Source of the DNA: Chamaecrista fasciculata | Lineage: Eukaryota > Streptophyta > Magnoliopsida > Fabales > Fabaceae | Direction of reading: 5' to 3' | NCBI GenBank assembly: GCA_003254925.1 | Contig: QANZ01007348.1 | Span: 426,897 to 490,896, forward strand | Length of the DNA: 64,000 nt | Part shown: piece after piece, positions 45,953-60,118 of the stretch | Numbering within the stretch: position 1 is the first letter of the stretch | How the letters are laid out: every line of letters begins with the position of its first letter | Notes under the pieces: generated by a model | The model's input: the letters and a program-made list of their open reading frames with translations, nothing else | Told to the model about the DNA's origin: nothing | Database searches by the model: none | Program-made: the position numbers and the translations under genes

Positions 45953-48900
45953 ATGGCGTGCATAAAGAGTGTGAATCGATCGGCGTCGGTGGCTCTGGCG
46001 CCGGACGCGCCTTACATGGCGGCCGGAACCATGGCGGGAGCGGTTGATCTGTCATTTAACTCCTCTGCCAATCTGGAAATATTTAAAGTTGATGTCCAGT
46101 CGGACGATCAGGAACTGCCTTTGTTCGCTGAGTGTCCGAGCTCTGAGCGCTTCAATCGTCTCTCTTGGGGAAAGAACAGTTCTGCGTCTGAAGGCTTTGG
46201 TCTCGGTCTCGTTGCTGGTGGGCTGGTCGATGGAAACATTGACATCTGGAATCCTCTCACTTTGATCAGGTAATTGTATTTTGCTCTTCAACGTTGTTTT
46301 CATTTTGATGTTTTAATTTGAATATCTTCTGCACGGTTTTCATTTTGTGAATTTGGGGGGAGGGGGATATCCTGGAAAATGCGTTTCAGCTGAGATAATT
46401 TGAAGCTTTATGATAATCAAACTCAACGTGGTGTTGCGGCAATCGTCTTGTATTTTATAGTTCTTCTGTATAGTCACTGAAGATTTACAGATGATTTTTG
46501 GATGTCATGATATTTTCAGCTAGAAGAGGAACTTTGTTTGATTATATTGCGGCTAATTGTATAATCTGCACTTTCTTTATAGTTTCTTGTACTTTTATGT
46601 TTGTTCGCTGATAAATTTTTTTTTTCTTTCTCCGAGTGTGTGCTGAGCAATGCTTCATCTCCTTATAAAGTAGGTTTAGCGTTGAAGTATCAAACCCATA
46701 TTTTCCAATCCTTCTTTGTTTGTTTTGGTTTGGATTGAGTGTCATAGTTTTATACTTCTTCAAGTTGAGCAATTAGAATGAAAGTTGATTTTAATACTGG
46801 TTATTTTACTTCCTTCGAATTTATGTCTACATTTTTCTAGTTTGTCCTTCCATAAATTTACTTTCTTGATGAATTTTCTCAGGTCGGAGACAAAAGAAAG
46901 TGCTCTTGTTGGACACCTTGTAAGACATAAAGGGCCTGTAAGTTTTCCTTTGCTTTTCTGACCCAGCCTGCAGTTTGTAAATGCTCGTCCTTATCTGGCA
47001 TATGTATTATTTGCTCCACATGCTGAGTCTGATCATTGAACTTTTTATTGCAGGTTCGTGGTCTTGAATTTAACTCTATTGCACCAAATCTTCTGGCATC
47101 TGGGGCTGAGGATGGTGAAATTTGCATATGGGATTTGGCCAATCCTTCAGAGCCAACTCACTTTCCACCACTCAAGGTCAGATGATGTTCATCTGTGTGT
47201 GTGTGTGTATCTGTGAAACACTCTTTTTAAATGATAATTTTGTCCTTTATCTTTCAATATTTGTCTTTATAATTTTATAAAGTTTCTAGGATAACTCTGT
47301 ATATGATCATTTTTCAGAGTAGTGGCTCTGCGACCCAGGGGGAAATTTCGTTCTTGTCTTGGAACAGTAAAGTCCAGCACATATTAGCTTCAACATCATA
47401 TAATGGGACAACTGGTGAGCAAGGGACTATGAGTCTTCTTCATATTGTAACCTAACTTTTGTTGTTTATAATACTATGTTTTGTTTTGTTTTTATTTTAT
47501 TTTTTCAGTGGTCTGGGATCTAAAGAAGCAAAAGCCAGTGATAAGGTATCTTGATTGTTAATAATTGGTTTGTCATCTTTTGCTTTTGTTTTGGAACTGG
47601 AAAACAATTTCCTGATAACCTTGTTTATCATATTTAAACTGACAGCTTTTCAGATTCAGTTAGAAGACGGTCCTCAGTTTTACAGTGGAATCCTGATATT
47701 GCCACACAACTTGTTGTTGCATCAGATGAAGATGGTTCTCCTTCATTGAGGGTATGGACATTGCAAATGGATTGTCTGTCTATTTTTTTGGGGTAACATA
47801 TGTTGACTCTGTCAAAATATTGATGCAGCTTTGGGATATGAGGAATATAATGACTCCAGTAAGGGAGTTTGTAGGACACAGTAGAGGTAATGACACCTTC
47901 CCTTGGTCAATTTATGTATAGTTCTTTGCAGTCCCCCCCCCCCCCCNCCCCCCAAAATAGAGCCTTTATTTGGGTGTTCCTGTCTCTATGTACAGTAAGC
48001 CATTAGTACTACGTTCTCTCTGTTGCACTTTTTTCTATCCTCAAATATGCACACACAAGAAAAAAGAAAACCAAGAGGGAAACAAATGGGTGAGAGTTTT
48101 AAGCTGAAGAACTGGTCAGAATAGATAGTTGATTTCATATAATTGGCCTCTACTTTCATGATTTAATTTACCTTTACCTCTTGAGAAACGAGTAAGCCTT
48201 ATATGCTACAAAATAGGTTGGGATAGATAATGAAGATTTTAAGGGTTCAATGCTTCTCCTAACATGATTTTAACTGCTTTGCTCCTGCAAGCAGGAAACT
48301 GGTGAGCTAGAGTTGTAACTTGTGAGCTACTAAATCAGGAAGGATAATTAGTTTTTCATGACTGCACTGCTTCCTAGTAGATGCATCCATTCTGTGTTCA
48401 CTAGAGTACATTAAATACATTATGAATTAGTTGTTTATAACTGTTGATTCAAGCAATACTTTTGAATTTGATTAAGTTGGCCGATGCTTCATTTATATTT
48501 TAGAAATATGGGTTTATTATCTGCAAACTTGCATCATTAGGATTGGACTGTCTTCATTCTATTCAGCTGTTTAACACATCTGAGTAGTAACCCACAAAAA
48601 TAGTTGAAAGTTGTATTCTGATAGGCCTCAGTTATTATTACAAGCTGACTGTCAGTTAGTGTCATTGTTCCAGTTGAAAGTTATTGTTAGGTTATTTGAT
48701 GGTAGCATGTCTGGTATTCTGTATTCTTTTTAGGTGGTCATTGGTTCTTTGTAGACTGTAGTTTGTTTTTCTTTTACTGTGAATGCTATCAGTCTCTGTA
48801 CCATCACTCTTTAAGTTTAGCTGACGTGATTGAGTTGCCGGAATCTCCTAAATTAGGTGTAATTGCAATGTCATGGTGTCCCCATGATAGCTCTTATTTG

Positions 48901-51900
48901 CTTAGCTGTGGCAAGGATAGTCGAACAATATGCTGGGACACGATTTCTGGAGAGGTGATGTTTGGTCCTCTTTTCCCCCTTCTAGTTTTGTTTGATAGAT
49001 TTTATGATCAACCCATGTGTTGTATTCATCATGATTATTTGTTTAATAGTGACGCTGTTTATTTTTTATTTTTTGGCAAAGATTGTCTGCGAATTGCCAT
49101 CTGGGACCAACTGGAATTTTGATGTTCATTGGTATAATAAGATACCTGGAGTGATATCAGCATCTTCATTTGATGGAAAAATTGGCATCTACAATGTTGA
49201 GGTACATACTTGTGTTTCTGTTTTTTGCTTATACGTTTGATCAGTTAATTTACTAGATTTTGTTTTGCTACTGAGAAGAATTATGCTTGAACTTTGAAGT
49301 TATCTTGGGTTTGGATGAAGTAACATGGGAATTGAATTGCTAGACAAGTGCTGTTCGCATTTTCTGTACTCAGTTATCACATATTACCAGTTTAGTAGAT
49401 TGTTGTTGTTGTGACGTGCTAATGCAGTGTCTTGGAGTTGTAGTGCTTATGGTGCAAATTTATTAATAATCATATTCATATTTTTTCACTGTCAAACTCT
49501 GTTTTTATAATTCACTGCATTTTTTGTATGGTATATCATTTTGTTCCCCAAAATTTCCAACTTTCTTTCTTATTGATGTTATAAACTCAAATTGACCAAT
49601 CAAGTCATAAACAATATTGTATGAAATTCTTATTTTTTGGTCTCAATTTCTCGAACTTCCATTTCAAATTTCTTTTTCTTTTTGGACAAATTCATTTCAA
49701 ATTTCAAACTCTTTAAATTTCTGTCATTGCAACTGAGCATTTTCGAATGATCAACCTGTTGATGTTGAGTGTTGAATATAAAATAGAGTTTCATTTTAGG
49801 AAGCCTATTGCATTATTTACTATTTTTATCACATATCTTCTTTAGCCCAATTGGGCATAATTACAGCATTTTATAGAGATTGGGCTTGCTTCATGTTATA
49901 TTACTTTTCAATTGTTATTATTAATCTTTTGTTGTGGTTTTACTGCCCAAATAGAGTAATAATGGATAAGAAGAGGGAAAAACACCCATTATCCATAATT
50001 TTGTATGCATGCATACATATATGTAAAGCATTTCACTTGAGTTCGTTATAAATTTCTGTGATGCATATTTTAAAATTCTTTTTTTAGATGTGTAATCTCA
50101 TTACAGATTCTCCTCGAGGCCTTGATATTTGTCATATTACTAATTGTTGTATATATAATTGTTTGCAGGGTTGCAATAGATATGGTGTTGGTGAAAACGA
50201 TTTTGGTGCAGGTGATACTTTTATTTCGTATGTAGTCATCTGCATGTGACATGCTTAAGCTTTTTCTATGAAACTTCTCTGTTTAGCGCAGTGTGTTTTA
50301 TGAGAATGGGGAGGGTTATGATGCTGATCATAGAAAAACCTTCTTGTTCTTAAATCGGATATTAATTTTGGATGCCTTTATGAATACCGTCTTTCCCTTT
50401 CAGTATCTCTGAGAGCTCCAAAATGGTATAAACGTCCTGTTGGAGTGTCATTTGGCTTTGGAGGCAAGCTTGTGTCATTTCATTCTAAGTCATCTGGTGC
50501 TGGTGCTCCACCTGGGGCTTCAGAGGTTAGACTATATTATTTTGATGTCCCTATCTTTCGATCTATGTTCTCTTCAGTTCTTAAAGTTAAATTTAAATGT
50601 ATCTTATTTGAAATTTTACAGGTTTGTGTGCATAACTTGGTCACTGAAGATAGTCTAGTGAGTCGGTCCTCTGAATTTGAAGCAGCAATACAAAATGGGG
50701 AAAGGTCTTTATTGAGGATTTTATGTGATAAAAAATCTCAGGAATCAGAGTATGTTTTTTCCCCATGAAGAGGAACATTGTTTCATTTTTCTTTTTATGC
50801 CTGTGTTAGCCTGTGACTATTTCATTTGGTGATTCCCTTTATTGTTGTGACAGATCTGACGAGGAAAGAGAAACATGGGGCTTCTTAAAGGTTATGTTTG
50901 AAGATGATGGGACTGCACGAACAAAATTACTAACACACCTGGGTTTCAGTGTACCTAGTGAAGGAAAAGACACTGTTCAAGATGATCTCGCCCAAGAAGT
51001 AGATGCAATTGGACTTGAGGAAACTTCTGTTGATAAATCAGGGGCTGGGGCTACTAATGGATCCACTGTATTTCCTTCTGATAATGGAGAGGATTTCTTT
51101 AACAATCTTCCCAGTCCTAAAGCTGACACACCTTCATCTACTTCTGGTGGAAACTTTGTTGCTGCTGATGATGCCAATGGGTCAGAGAAAATCCAAGAAG
51201 AGGTGGAAATGGAAGAGAGTACTGACTCTTCATTTGATGACAGTGTTCAACGTGCTTTGGCTGTTGGAGACTACAAAGGGGCAGCTGCACAATGTGTAGA
51301 TGCCAATAAGTGGGCTGATGCTTTAGTTATTGCTCAGGTTGGCGGTGCTTCCTTGTGGGAAAGTACACGGGATCAATACCTTAAGTTAAGCCGATCACCA
51401 TATTTAAAGGTAACTGTTAGGTAGAACATTTATTTTATCAATTATATATCTTACTGACATCAGTTCTATCCTTAGACCTAGTACTACATACCTGCCATTT
51501 ATGGGTCATTTCTACTTTCAGATTGTATCAGCGATGGTAAGCAATGATCTCTTGAGCCTTGTGAACTCAAGACCTCTGAAGTTTTGGAAGGAAACTCTCG
51601 CGCTTCTATGCAGTGTAGGTTTTCGCTTATTGTCTTAATTTTTATATTGTTTTTGGAAGTATTGACTTCTTTTTAATGTACGAATGTGCAATATGTCAAT
51701 CTTAAATTGATCAAAGGGAAGAACAAGTTACTTAATCATGTTTGTTCTGGCATCTTAGGCTCACTGCTTTAAATTCTCAAATTGTTATCTTTATATTGTT
51801 TGCTACTATCTGTGATATTGTGGTGGTGGAACCAAGTTCTTGATGCTAGATGAGAAACATTCGATCTCTCTTTTGGTTTACCATCAGCATAAATTCTCAA

Positions 51901-54900
51901 TTGGAATATTATAACAGCACAAATCAGTTCTATTGATGCTGTGGTTATCTAATCTGTTACACAAACTCATGTTCTTCTTGGTTATGACCTTTTAACAGTT
52001 TGCACAGAGAGATGAATGGACAATGCTTTGTGACACACTTGCTTCAAAACTCATGGCGGCTGGCAATACATTAGCTGCAACCCTTTGTTTTATATGTGCT
52101 GGAAATATTGACAAAACAGTTGAAATTTGGTCAAGGAGTCTGCAGAATGAGCATGAAGGAAAATCTTATGTTGACCTTCTTCAGGTAATACTCATTGAAA
52201 ACTTAAGTTGGATGTAAAATTTATCGGAAAATAAAAAAGAAAACTTAACTCACAATTATAGATAAGGGCTGATGTGTTGACAAAATCTTCTATTTCGATA
52301 GGATTTGATGGAAAAGACTATAGTTCTTGCTTTAGCAACTGGGCAGAAGAGGTTTAGTGCATCTGTGTGCAAGCTTGTTGAGAAATATGCTGAAATTTTA
52401 GCAAGTCAAGGATTGTTGACTACTGCCTTCGAGTATTTGAAACTTTTAGGAACTGAGGAACTTCCAACCGAACTAATGATCTTAAAGGATAGGATTACCC
52501 TTTACACACAACCTGGTAAGCTTTTTGCTTGGGCTTTTTCATTTTTCAAGATGATGATCAGAAAGTTACCTTTGAATTGCTCTTATTGCTTGATAAATAT
52601 TGCGATTAATATCATTACTATTTAATATCTTCGCTAGTATCTATATCTTTATGCAAGTTACCTCTGAACAGACTGCTCAATGGTATATGATATATCAATT
52701 CTTCCTCAATTTCTTCAAATGGATTTTTTCTCGTATAGAAAATGTTCCTTCTACTACTTTTTTCATGATAATAGATGATGATTAAGCTTTAATTACTGTA
52801 CAATTCTTGATTAAAGCTGTCTATCTTGTGAATATATGTATGGATTAGGGAAATGTATCGAGATCAATGCATAAAAATAACTGGTTTTGATTTTGTTCCT
52901 ATCCTTGGAGAACGTTCAAGGTCGCAGGTGTATTAGTACTTGATCAATAGCTAAATCACTGAATAAGTTTTTTTTTTTAAATATTATTATTTTTAATGTG
53001 TGTTTTGGGAGGAAGTGCAGTCTTGTGCTACTGGAGTTGCTGGTTTGAAATTTTTGGTTGTGTTTTGGTGGTGGGTTTGCTTATATTCCCAATCATTTGG
53101 TCACTCTTTAGGAAATCATGTTTACCTTGTAAGACTTAAGTTTAGTTGGATAGGCTTTTATTTATGGAATAAGGCTATTTTTTTTAAGCTTAAGTTTTCT
53201 GGATTGGGAAGTTCTTGTTTCATGTTTTTTTTTTAAACATTAATTATAATTGTTTTATGTTTTGCTGCTGTCTTATGTTGTCATGTTTGCTTCAATATCT
53301 GAAACTACTTTTGAACAGCTCTATATTTTCTTTCTTTGTTTCATTTCTTTTATTATGGCTGCAGAGAAAGACTTGAAGACTACTGCTATTGAAAATTCTC
53401 AAACACAGAGCGGAACCTTTTACGGCGCTGATAATTCTGTTTATAGCAGAAATTATCAGGTATTTACTTTTCCTTTCTTCCTTGACATTTTTTTTGGGGG
53501 TTAAAACACTGTCTTGCTGCAATTGGAAGTTGATTTTTTTTCATGCTTGTTTGTTTCATAGGAGTCAGTATCTACACAAGTGCAACAAAATGTTCCTGGA
53601 GTTGCATATAATGAAAACTACCAACAGCAATTTGATCCTTCATATGGAAGAGGATATGCTGTTCCTGCCCCATATCAGCAGCCTCAACAGCCTAATTTAT
53701 TTGTTCCATCTCCAGCACCTCAGGTACCCCAGGTATTACAAGTTACATTACATGCAATCAGTTGTTTTATTTATTTATTATTATTTTCTTACAGTTTTTG
53801 CTCTTAACATCCGAGTTTCTAATGAAAATAGAGTAATAAATCATCACTTTAATTTTTCTTTTTGGCCAAAAATTACCTTAAATATTTGGAAAAGTGCAAT
53901 ATGAGAATCTTCAGTGTTTATATGAAATTACATTTAATTGTATATTAACAGATTGTGATCCAACAGGTCAGATTTCATCAAATGTTTTATGTTTCCTCTT
54001 TAAATACTCTTATCTTTGGCCAAATTAGTGCTCAGATTCCAAAAAGTAATATATTTACTGTGGTGGATGTTGCCTATCAGAGTCTGGATAGATCAAGTTT
54101 AACAGGAAGTACATTTCTGTTTTTCCCATTAGCTATTTTTTAGTCAATTGGAGTGTTGAAATGCTCAAAATTCAGTAAACCCAGAAGCATTGCACTTAGC
54201 TAACTGGGCTGGCCAGTTTGACCAGCTGAATGTTAAAACACTGGATGGGGATTTAGAGTTTTTATTACTTTTTTTTTATTGTTTTAATTTTCAATTAATC
54301 TTTTGTTGTAGTCAAACTTCTCTGCTGCTCCCGTGTCACAACCTCCTTTGAGGCCTTTTGATCCTCAAACTCCTCCTGGGCTGAGAAATGCAGGACAATA
54401 TCAGCAAGCCACGTTGGGTTCTCAGTTGTATTCTGTCAGTGAAATTTTTCTTTAATGCTAATTTCATTGTTATCAAGTTATTGTGGCTACGAAAAGATTT
54501 AAACCGAGTTTCTGTTTTTTCAGACACCCGCCAATCCACCTTACCAACCTGCAGCCCCTGTTCATGGCCAGAAAATGCCACAGGTTGTGGCACCAACCCC
54601 TAATTCAAGGGGATTCATGCCAGCTTCCAATCCTGGTGTTGGCCCAAGACCTGGGTTGGGACCAATGCAACCTATCAGTGCACCTCAGGCAGCAACACCT
54701 GTACAACCAATTGCTTCACCGGCAGCTCCACCACCTACTGTTCAGACAGCAGATACTTCTAATGTACCTGGTAAGTGGTTTCTAACTGGAAATTCTGCAT
54801 TTAACTCAAGTGTCTCTACTTATTGGCAGTTACGTCAGTTTTGTTTATTTTATGTAGTTAAAGCACATTTGTGATTAAGTCATTTGTCTTCCTGTAATAA

Positions 54901-55426
54901 CCTGTGGTAATTTCCTTTTGTTTAATTTATGTAGTTAAAGCACATTTGTGATCAAGTCATTTGTCTTCCTGTAATAACCTGTGGTAATTTCCTTTTGCCA
55001 GCGCACCAAAGGCCTATTGTCACAACATTGACTAGGCTTTTCAATGAGACATCCGAAGCACTTGGAGGTTCACGGGCAAATCCAGCTAAGAAGCGGGAGA
55101 TAGATGACAATTCAAAGAAACTTGGTGGGTTGTTTGCCAAATTGAACAGTGGGGACATCTCTAAAAATGCTGCTGATAAGCTCCTTCAGCTCTGTCAGGC
55201 ATTGGACAGCAACGATTTTGCTACTGCCTTACAAATCCAGGTAAAACAATTGCAGATTGATGCTTAGACATAGTCATGCTAATAACAGGAATCAAATTTA
55301 TGTTCTAACTGTAATTGTTTTGCGATTCAGGTACTTCTCACTACTACTGAGTGGGATGAATGCCAGTCCTGGTTAGGTTCATTGAAGCGAATGATCAAGA
55401 CTAGGCAGAGCGTGAGACTAAGTTAA
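45953..55426 (+). CDS. SEC31B: SEC31 homologue, COPII outer-coat protein
   Basis: Twenty-two exons: 45953-46269, 46883-46937, 47054-47176, 47318-47414, 47509-47545, 47646-47751, 47829-47886, 48857-48954, 49082-49201, 50169-50211, 50404-50525, 50622-50749, 50854-51409, 51522-51614, 51999-52184, 52302-52515, 53365-53459, 53562-53732, 54312-54434, 54524-54770, 55002-55240, 55331-55426. They sum to 3324 bp (1107 residues) in one frame, the usual plant SEC31 length. Residues 1 to about 340 are WD40 repeats ([40 protein letters not shown]). About 540-785 is the helical ACE1-type region ([20 protein letters not shown]). About 790-995 is Pro/Gln-rich and should bind SEC23. The last 110 residues resemble the SRA1-like C-terminus. 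With SEC13 it forms the outer cage of ER-export vesicles. The start is [20 protein letters not shown]. Confidence 0.95.
47933..47953. repeat. C homopolymer with an unresolved base, SEC31 intron 7
   Basis: About 20 C residues with N at 47947. Such a run is unusual in this AT-rich DNA and is a known sequencing problem, so its true length is uncertain. Confidence 0.85.
54849..54997 (+). repeat. Tandem duplication (72-bp unit, 77-bp period) in SEC31 intron 20
   Basis: TTTATGTAGTTAAAGCACAT...TTTCCTTTTG occurs at 54849-54920 and 54926-54997 with one visible substitution. The second copy runs into the CCAG acceptor of exon 21, so the pyrimidine tract next to the acceptor is partly duplicated. Confidence 0.85.
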
Positions 55427-57756
55427 AAAAATGCAGATCCCCTTCACGCTGTTTCATTGATTCTAGAAAGTTTCATGTGATGAGCTTCATGCAGAGCTGA
55501 TCATTTCATCAATGTACACAAGACCACCTTCTCTAGATTTTGCAGATGCCGGGTTTTGGTTCTTTACTCCCCTACAATTTCTAGCTATGTCTGCTACTCT
55601 CTCTCATCTGTTATTAAAAGCAGTTAGTAAAGGTAGTTTTCAGGACGTGAATCAGAAGAGTTTTTAGCATATTGTTTTCCATCCATTTTGTGTAATATGG
55701 AAGAAGTGTGTCTTCTTGTTTTTTTGCCCTCTGGAATTCTTAGATGGAGTTTTCCTCTCACCCCATTGCTATTCTGGTGTTGCTGAAAGTTATGCCCTGA
55801 TGTGAACACTCATAGATTGATGTTTTTTTTCCTCTCTAATCTGTACTACCATAGTCATATAATTATTTATTGACCCTCAAAATATTGAATAATGAAACTT
55901 CTGTTTAGATTAGTTATCCATTTTTTCCGGGGTCTTTTATAGTTTTATTCTATTTTGTGAATGTCCAAAAGCTGAAGTAGTGTGCTCCTGGTCTTGTTGC
56001 TTATTTAGTTATAGCCTTGACTAATTTGAAAAAATTAAAGGTTTATATATTATATTGTTGGATTACAAAAGGTTATATATTATAGAAATTTGAGTGCTAA
56101 TTAGTGGAAATGCAAATGAAGCTGGGGCAGTTGAAAAGTTTCCAATGAAAGTATCTGTTTCTTTTGTCTATTTATTATTATTTTTTTTTGGATTTGGCTT
56201 ATATACAGATACGATCTTGCTTAGTTTTAGTTGATAAAAGCTTGTCAAATATTGTTCGTTGCACATATTTTAGGAATTTTAGTCCAGAAAATTGTGATTT
56301 TATACTGTTGACTCGTATACTCGCGGGAAAACCAAAAAGATGACATGCAAATTATTCAAAGCAAAATTTCAAGTAAACTAACAATTAAATCTTCAAAGAG
56401 ATATATATTAATTTGTAAAGATATATTTATAGGCATAATTATAGGTTTTTGCCTGCTGTTGTTCTGAGTGAAAATTGAATAATGAGGTTTCCTGTACAAA
56501 TTTGTAAGTCACCTGGGACAATGTAGTCCATGTACAAGTTGAACTACAGTCTCGCAATCTCACCTAATAGAAAAGTTTAAAATTTTCGTATATTAAATTT
56601 TAGTTTCTACATGCATGATTGGTCCTTATAAAAGGTTAATTTCTCCATTTTTTTAAAAAAAAAGCTTAATGAATTATCCATTGGATTCTTCTTTCGGACA
56701 TAGAAAGATGCATGTCCATGTGCAAAGTGCAAACCAATAATCTAACTTCTGATTTGAACTCTTCAAAAGTTATACGTTTCTGTTCATTGTTTATTTGTTT
56801 ATTTTTTTCTCTTCATGAAATCTATCCATTTAATTATACATATATGATATATGTACAAAACTGAAAATATCAAGATTTACCGTACATCATTATGATTGGA
56901 AGATCTCATAAAGGTGGATTCATTTTTGTATAAAGAATCCAAGGTACAGACACAAAAGAACTTGCTCTTCAGGGAATTAGAGCCCTTCACTTTACGTTAT
57001 TCTTCACATGGTTTTTGAGATGAATGATTATCAAGTGAGAGAAAAAAACGAAGTTTTTAAAAAAGTTAAAAATGGATACAAAGGAACAAAGCACGGGTTT
57101 TACTTCATTTTCATTTATTTATCTTTTTCTATCCCTTCTTAATTTCATTAATTTTATATAAATTTCTTTGTCCTAATTGAAATATCAACTGTGAAATATA
57201 GCAACTAATCTTTTATTAGTTTGTAGGACCTCTAAAGTGTATGACATAGCTTGTCCAAAATTTTAAAGTTTCTCTATATTTAAAGTTAAAGAGTTGAACT
57301 CTTTAACACTTGATTAAAATTTTGGGAATAAAATTAACAAAAAACAAACGTTAAGGAAAAAATTGAAAATTAATATGAATTTATGGACAAAAACGAGTGC
57401 TTTTGTCTTAAAAAAATGAAAATGATATATATATATATATATGGGGTCAAACATAAGCATTTATTCATGATGAATTTTACTTTTGGGGTCCAAAAATTTT
57501 TACTGTATAGCAGTTGAAGGTTGAAGGTTGAGAAAATAAAAAGTGAGTGGAAAATGGAAGAATGAATTGTAGTTAGTGATAGTGAGAGGTAGCTGTAAAG
57601 CCGTGAAATGTGGGGAAGGAATAAAGAAGTACTGAGATGTTTCAAACACTAAAAGACATTTTTTTTGTATCTTATAATGTTTTTGCAGTCTGAAAGAAAC
57701 ACCACTGCTTTGAATTTGGATTTCCTCTCTTCTTCCTTCCTATTTGTCTTTTGATG

Positions 57757-57787
<31 letters not shown>

Positions 57788-58654
57788 AATGCCAATTTAA
57801 TTTGTGGCCACCAAACAAGGTTTTGGTTTCACCCATCACTCTCAAATCTCAATTTCTATGCGTGTTTTTGGCCTTTGTGCACTCCTTCTTTCTTGGTTAA
57901 CAAATATTTGAATTCTCAAAATGTAACATTTTTGTTTTGGAGGAGAGAGATTAATTAATTATTGCTAATTAGTCCAAAGGGGTTTAATCATAAGAGAAGA
58001 AGACAGCATTTTCGTCATTAATCTAAATGGTTCTTTATTTATAAAGAGTATAAATTTTTAGTGGTTTTGAAGTTTGTATTTTTATTTACAAATGTGTTAA
58101 ATATATATTTTTATGACCATATACAAGAAAATCTAGTTTATATTACTTATTTATAACTTTTTATAAAATTATAAAAATTAATGAATGCATTTTTCAGTTG
58201 AGTTATTTATAATAAATGCCTTAAAATTATTAAAAAGATAATTAATATTCCCTTACCATATTTTCACGTGATTACATTTAAGTTCAATTTTTCAACTTTT
58301 TAAGTTCAAGAAGTTCATAGAGATTTTATATTAGGTACCGCCTATGATTTAAGGCAATTCTTTTCTTTTTTCATATTAGGGAGTATCAAGTGAACAATTA
58401 ATTAAAAGATATCTAACAACCAATAAAGTCCAATATAAATAAAAGATAGTTATTAAGTTTTTTAAGCATGATGTTCTAGGTTTTAACTAGATCATGTGTA
58501 GAAAAAAAAAATTTGTTGCTAGAAGCAAAACCTAATTATGATCGCTATATCTTGTCAAATAGTAGAAGCTAGTTGAAGCCGTTCAATTAAATTCTTATTT
58601 GACTGTTAAAGTGAACAAATGTAAATCAGAAAAGAGAGAATGTAAGTCCAATTT
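55427..58654. other. SEC31 3' UTR and AT-rich intergenic DNA
   Basis: 55427-55900 is probably 3' UTR (less AT-rich, AATAAT/ATTAAA-type signals around 55610-55890). AT microsatellites lie at 57426-57441 and 57757-57783. 57320-57410 is a fragment of the foldback family of 34072-34730. No gene is recognised. Confidence 0.5.
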
Positions 58655-59330
58655 TTTTTTTTGGTATGAAACAATTCATTTAAAAACAAGGTAAAGTGCA
58701 GCCAAGCAAAGTACAAACGAAAACAAAGTAAAAATAGCTAACCCTTCCCTAGCATAAACAACAACACTAGATATGATATCAACTGACGAAGATGGGGGGT
58801 TTGCAATCCATCCAAGATGACCCATCCTCGTTTCAGACAAATTGGCAAGATAATCAACTGCCAAGTTAGCGGATCTAGGGATCCAACTAAAGTTACAACC
58901 ATCTAAAAAACTAGAAACATAAATAATGTCATCTAAAAAAGACAAACACTTCCAATCAGGACAACAGGCAACGCCCCAATGGCTATTCTGAATAAAGACA
59001 TAATCAGACTCAAAGCAACAATAATAAAATGATAAAACGAAATGAAACCGTGGAAGAGCACCCAAAAATCAGAACCAAACCAGGAAGCCGCCGTGGAATG
59101 CCAAGTCCAAAGTCCCCGCCGCAGAACGCCGTCGCCACAAAACCCTACAAACAAAGTAATACTCTCATAAAGAGAGAGAGTGACCCTCACGGGGAGGGGT
59201 TTTCAACACTGCTCAACGGAGAAGAGGGGGGCTACTGCCGCTGAAAACGACGGCAGTCCGACGTTGACGCAAAGCTGCGTGTGTGGAAGAAGAGGAAAGG
59301 AAGAGAGAATTACCGGCGACCGCTAGGGTT
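58655..59330 (-). mobile_element. Internally deleted LINE (5' leader joined to RNase H tail)
   Basis: On the minus strand the 3' end is an A-run (T-run at 58651-58662). Before it lies an RNase H C-terminus: IPRSANLAVDYLANLS, with the final conserved Asp in VDYLA. Upstream (59010-59300) is a GC-richer leader with CCGCCGT and GGCGACGGCGTT wording, as expected of a LINE 5' region. Reverse transcriptase and zinc-linker sequences are missing between the two, so the copy appears internally deleted. It cannot be autonomous. Confidence 0.65.
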
Positions 59331-60118
59331 TTTATTCTTGATTTTTATATATATGTATTCACTCAAATCAAACTTATAATTGAAGAAGTTTTATAACAAA
59401 GATATAAGAAATTTTACCGAAGTTTTTTCTGCCAAAGTGAATGAATTAAATCACATTACACATAAAAAATATCAAATTCCAAAAAAAAATCTCAAATTGA
59501 ACAAATTCTAATAGTTCTTACAATTTCATAATCGCACCTTAATCTTAATTATCGTACTTCTTTACCATGCCATCACATTGTAATATCCAACATTCAATAT
59601 CCAATATATGTGGGTGTTTATTGTACGATCTAAATGAGTGGACTGTGGACATGAAGATTTTGATGTGTTCCTCGTATTATTATTATTAATAGATAGTACA
59701 TTAAACAAATAAATACGACACTTAACCACATATGCATCTAATTAATTGATATTCACATTATATCAAGTCACCACATATGCATCTAATTGATGATCACATT
59801 ATCAAGTCAGATAATAGCAAAACGTCTTCAAGGATCAGTGGGTTAATGACTTAATGTTTGTGATTGTTCGATGACCAGATAATATATTTATATTACTCAA
59901 CGATTAAATAATACAATATTAAGACAAAAAGTACATTTTCTCTAGATTTAAACAAGTCAGAATTGCATAAAAGTATATATTAATTTGAACAACTTAATTA
60001 TAGAGATATTTATAAATGAATCATCATAAACTATAATTAAAAGGTAAGTATTTGCACTTTTCTTCTTAAAAATATAGGTATATATATATGGTCCTTCAAA
60101 ATGAAAAAAAAAAAAAAA
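59331..60118. other. AT-rich intergenic DNA, no gene seen
   Basis: The only repeated phrase noticed is CCACATATGCATCTAATT at about 59727 and 59772. The stretch ends in an A-run at the gap. Confidence 0.5.

Noticed and set aside
55624..55809. Minus-strand 61-codon frame downstream of SEC31
   Set aside because: Overlaps the likely SEC31 3' UTR, with no recognisable domain.
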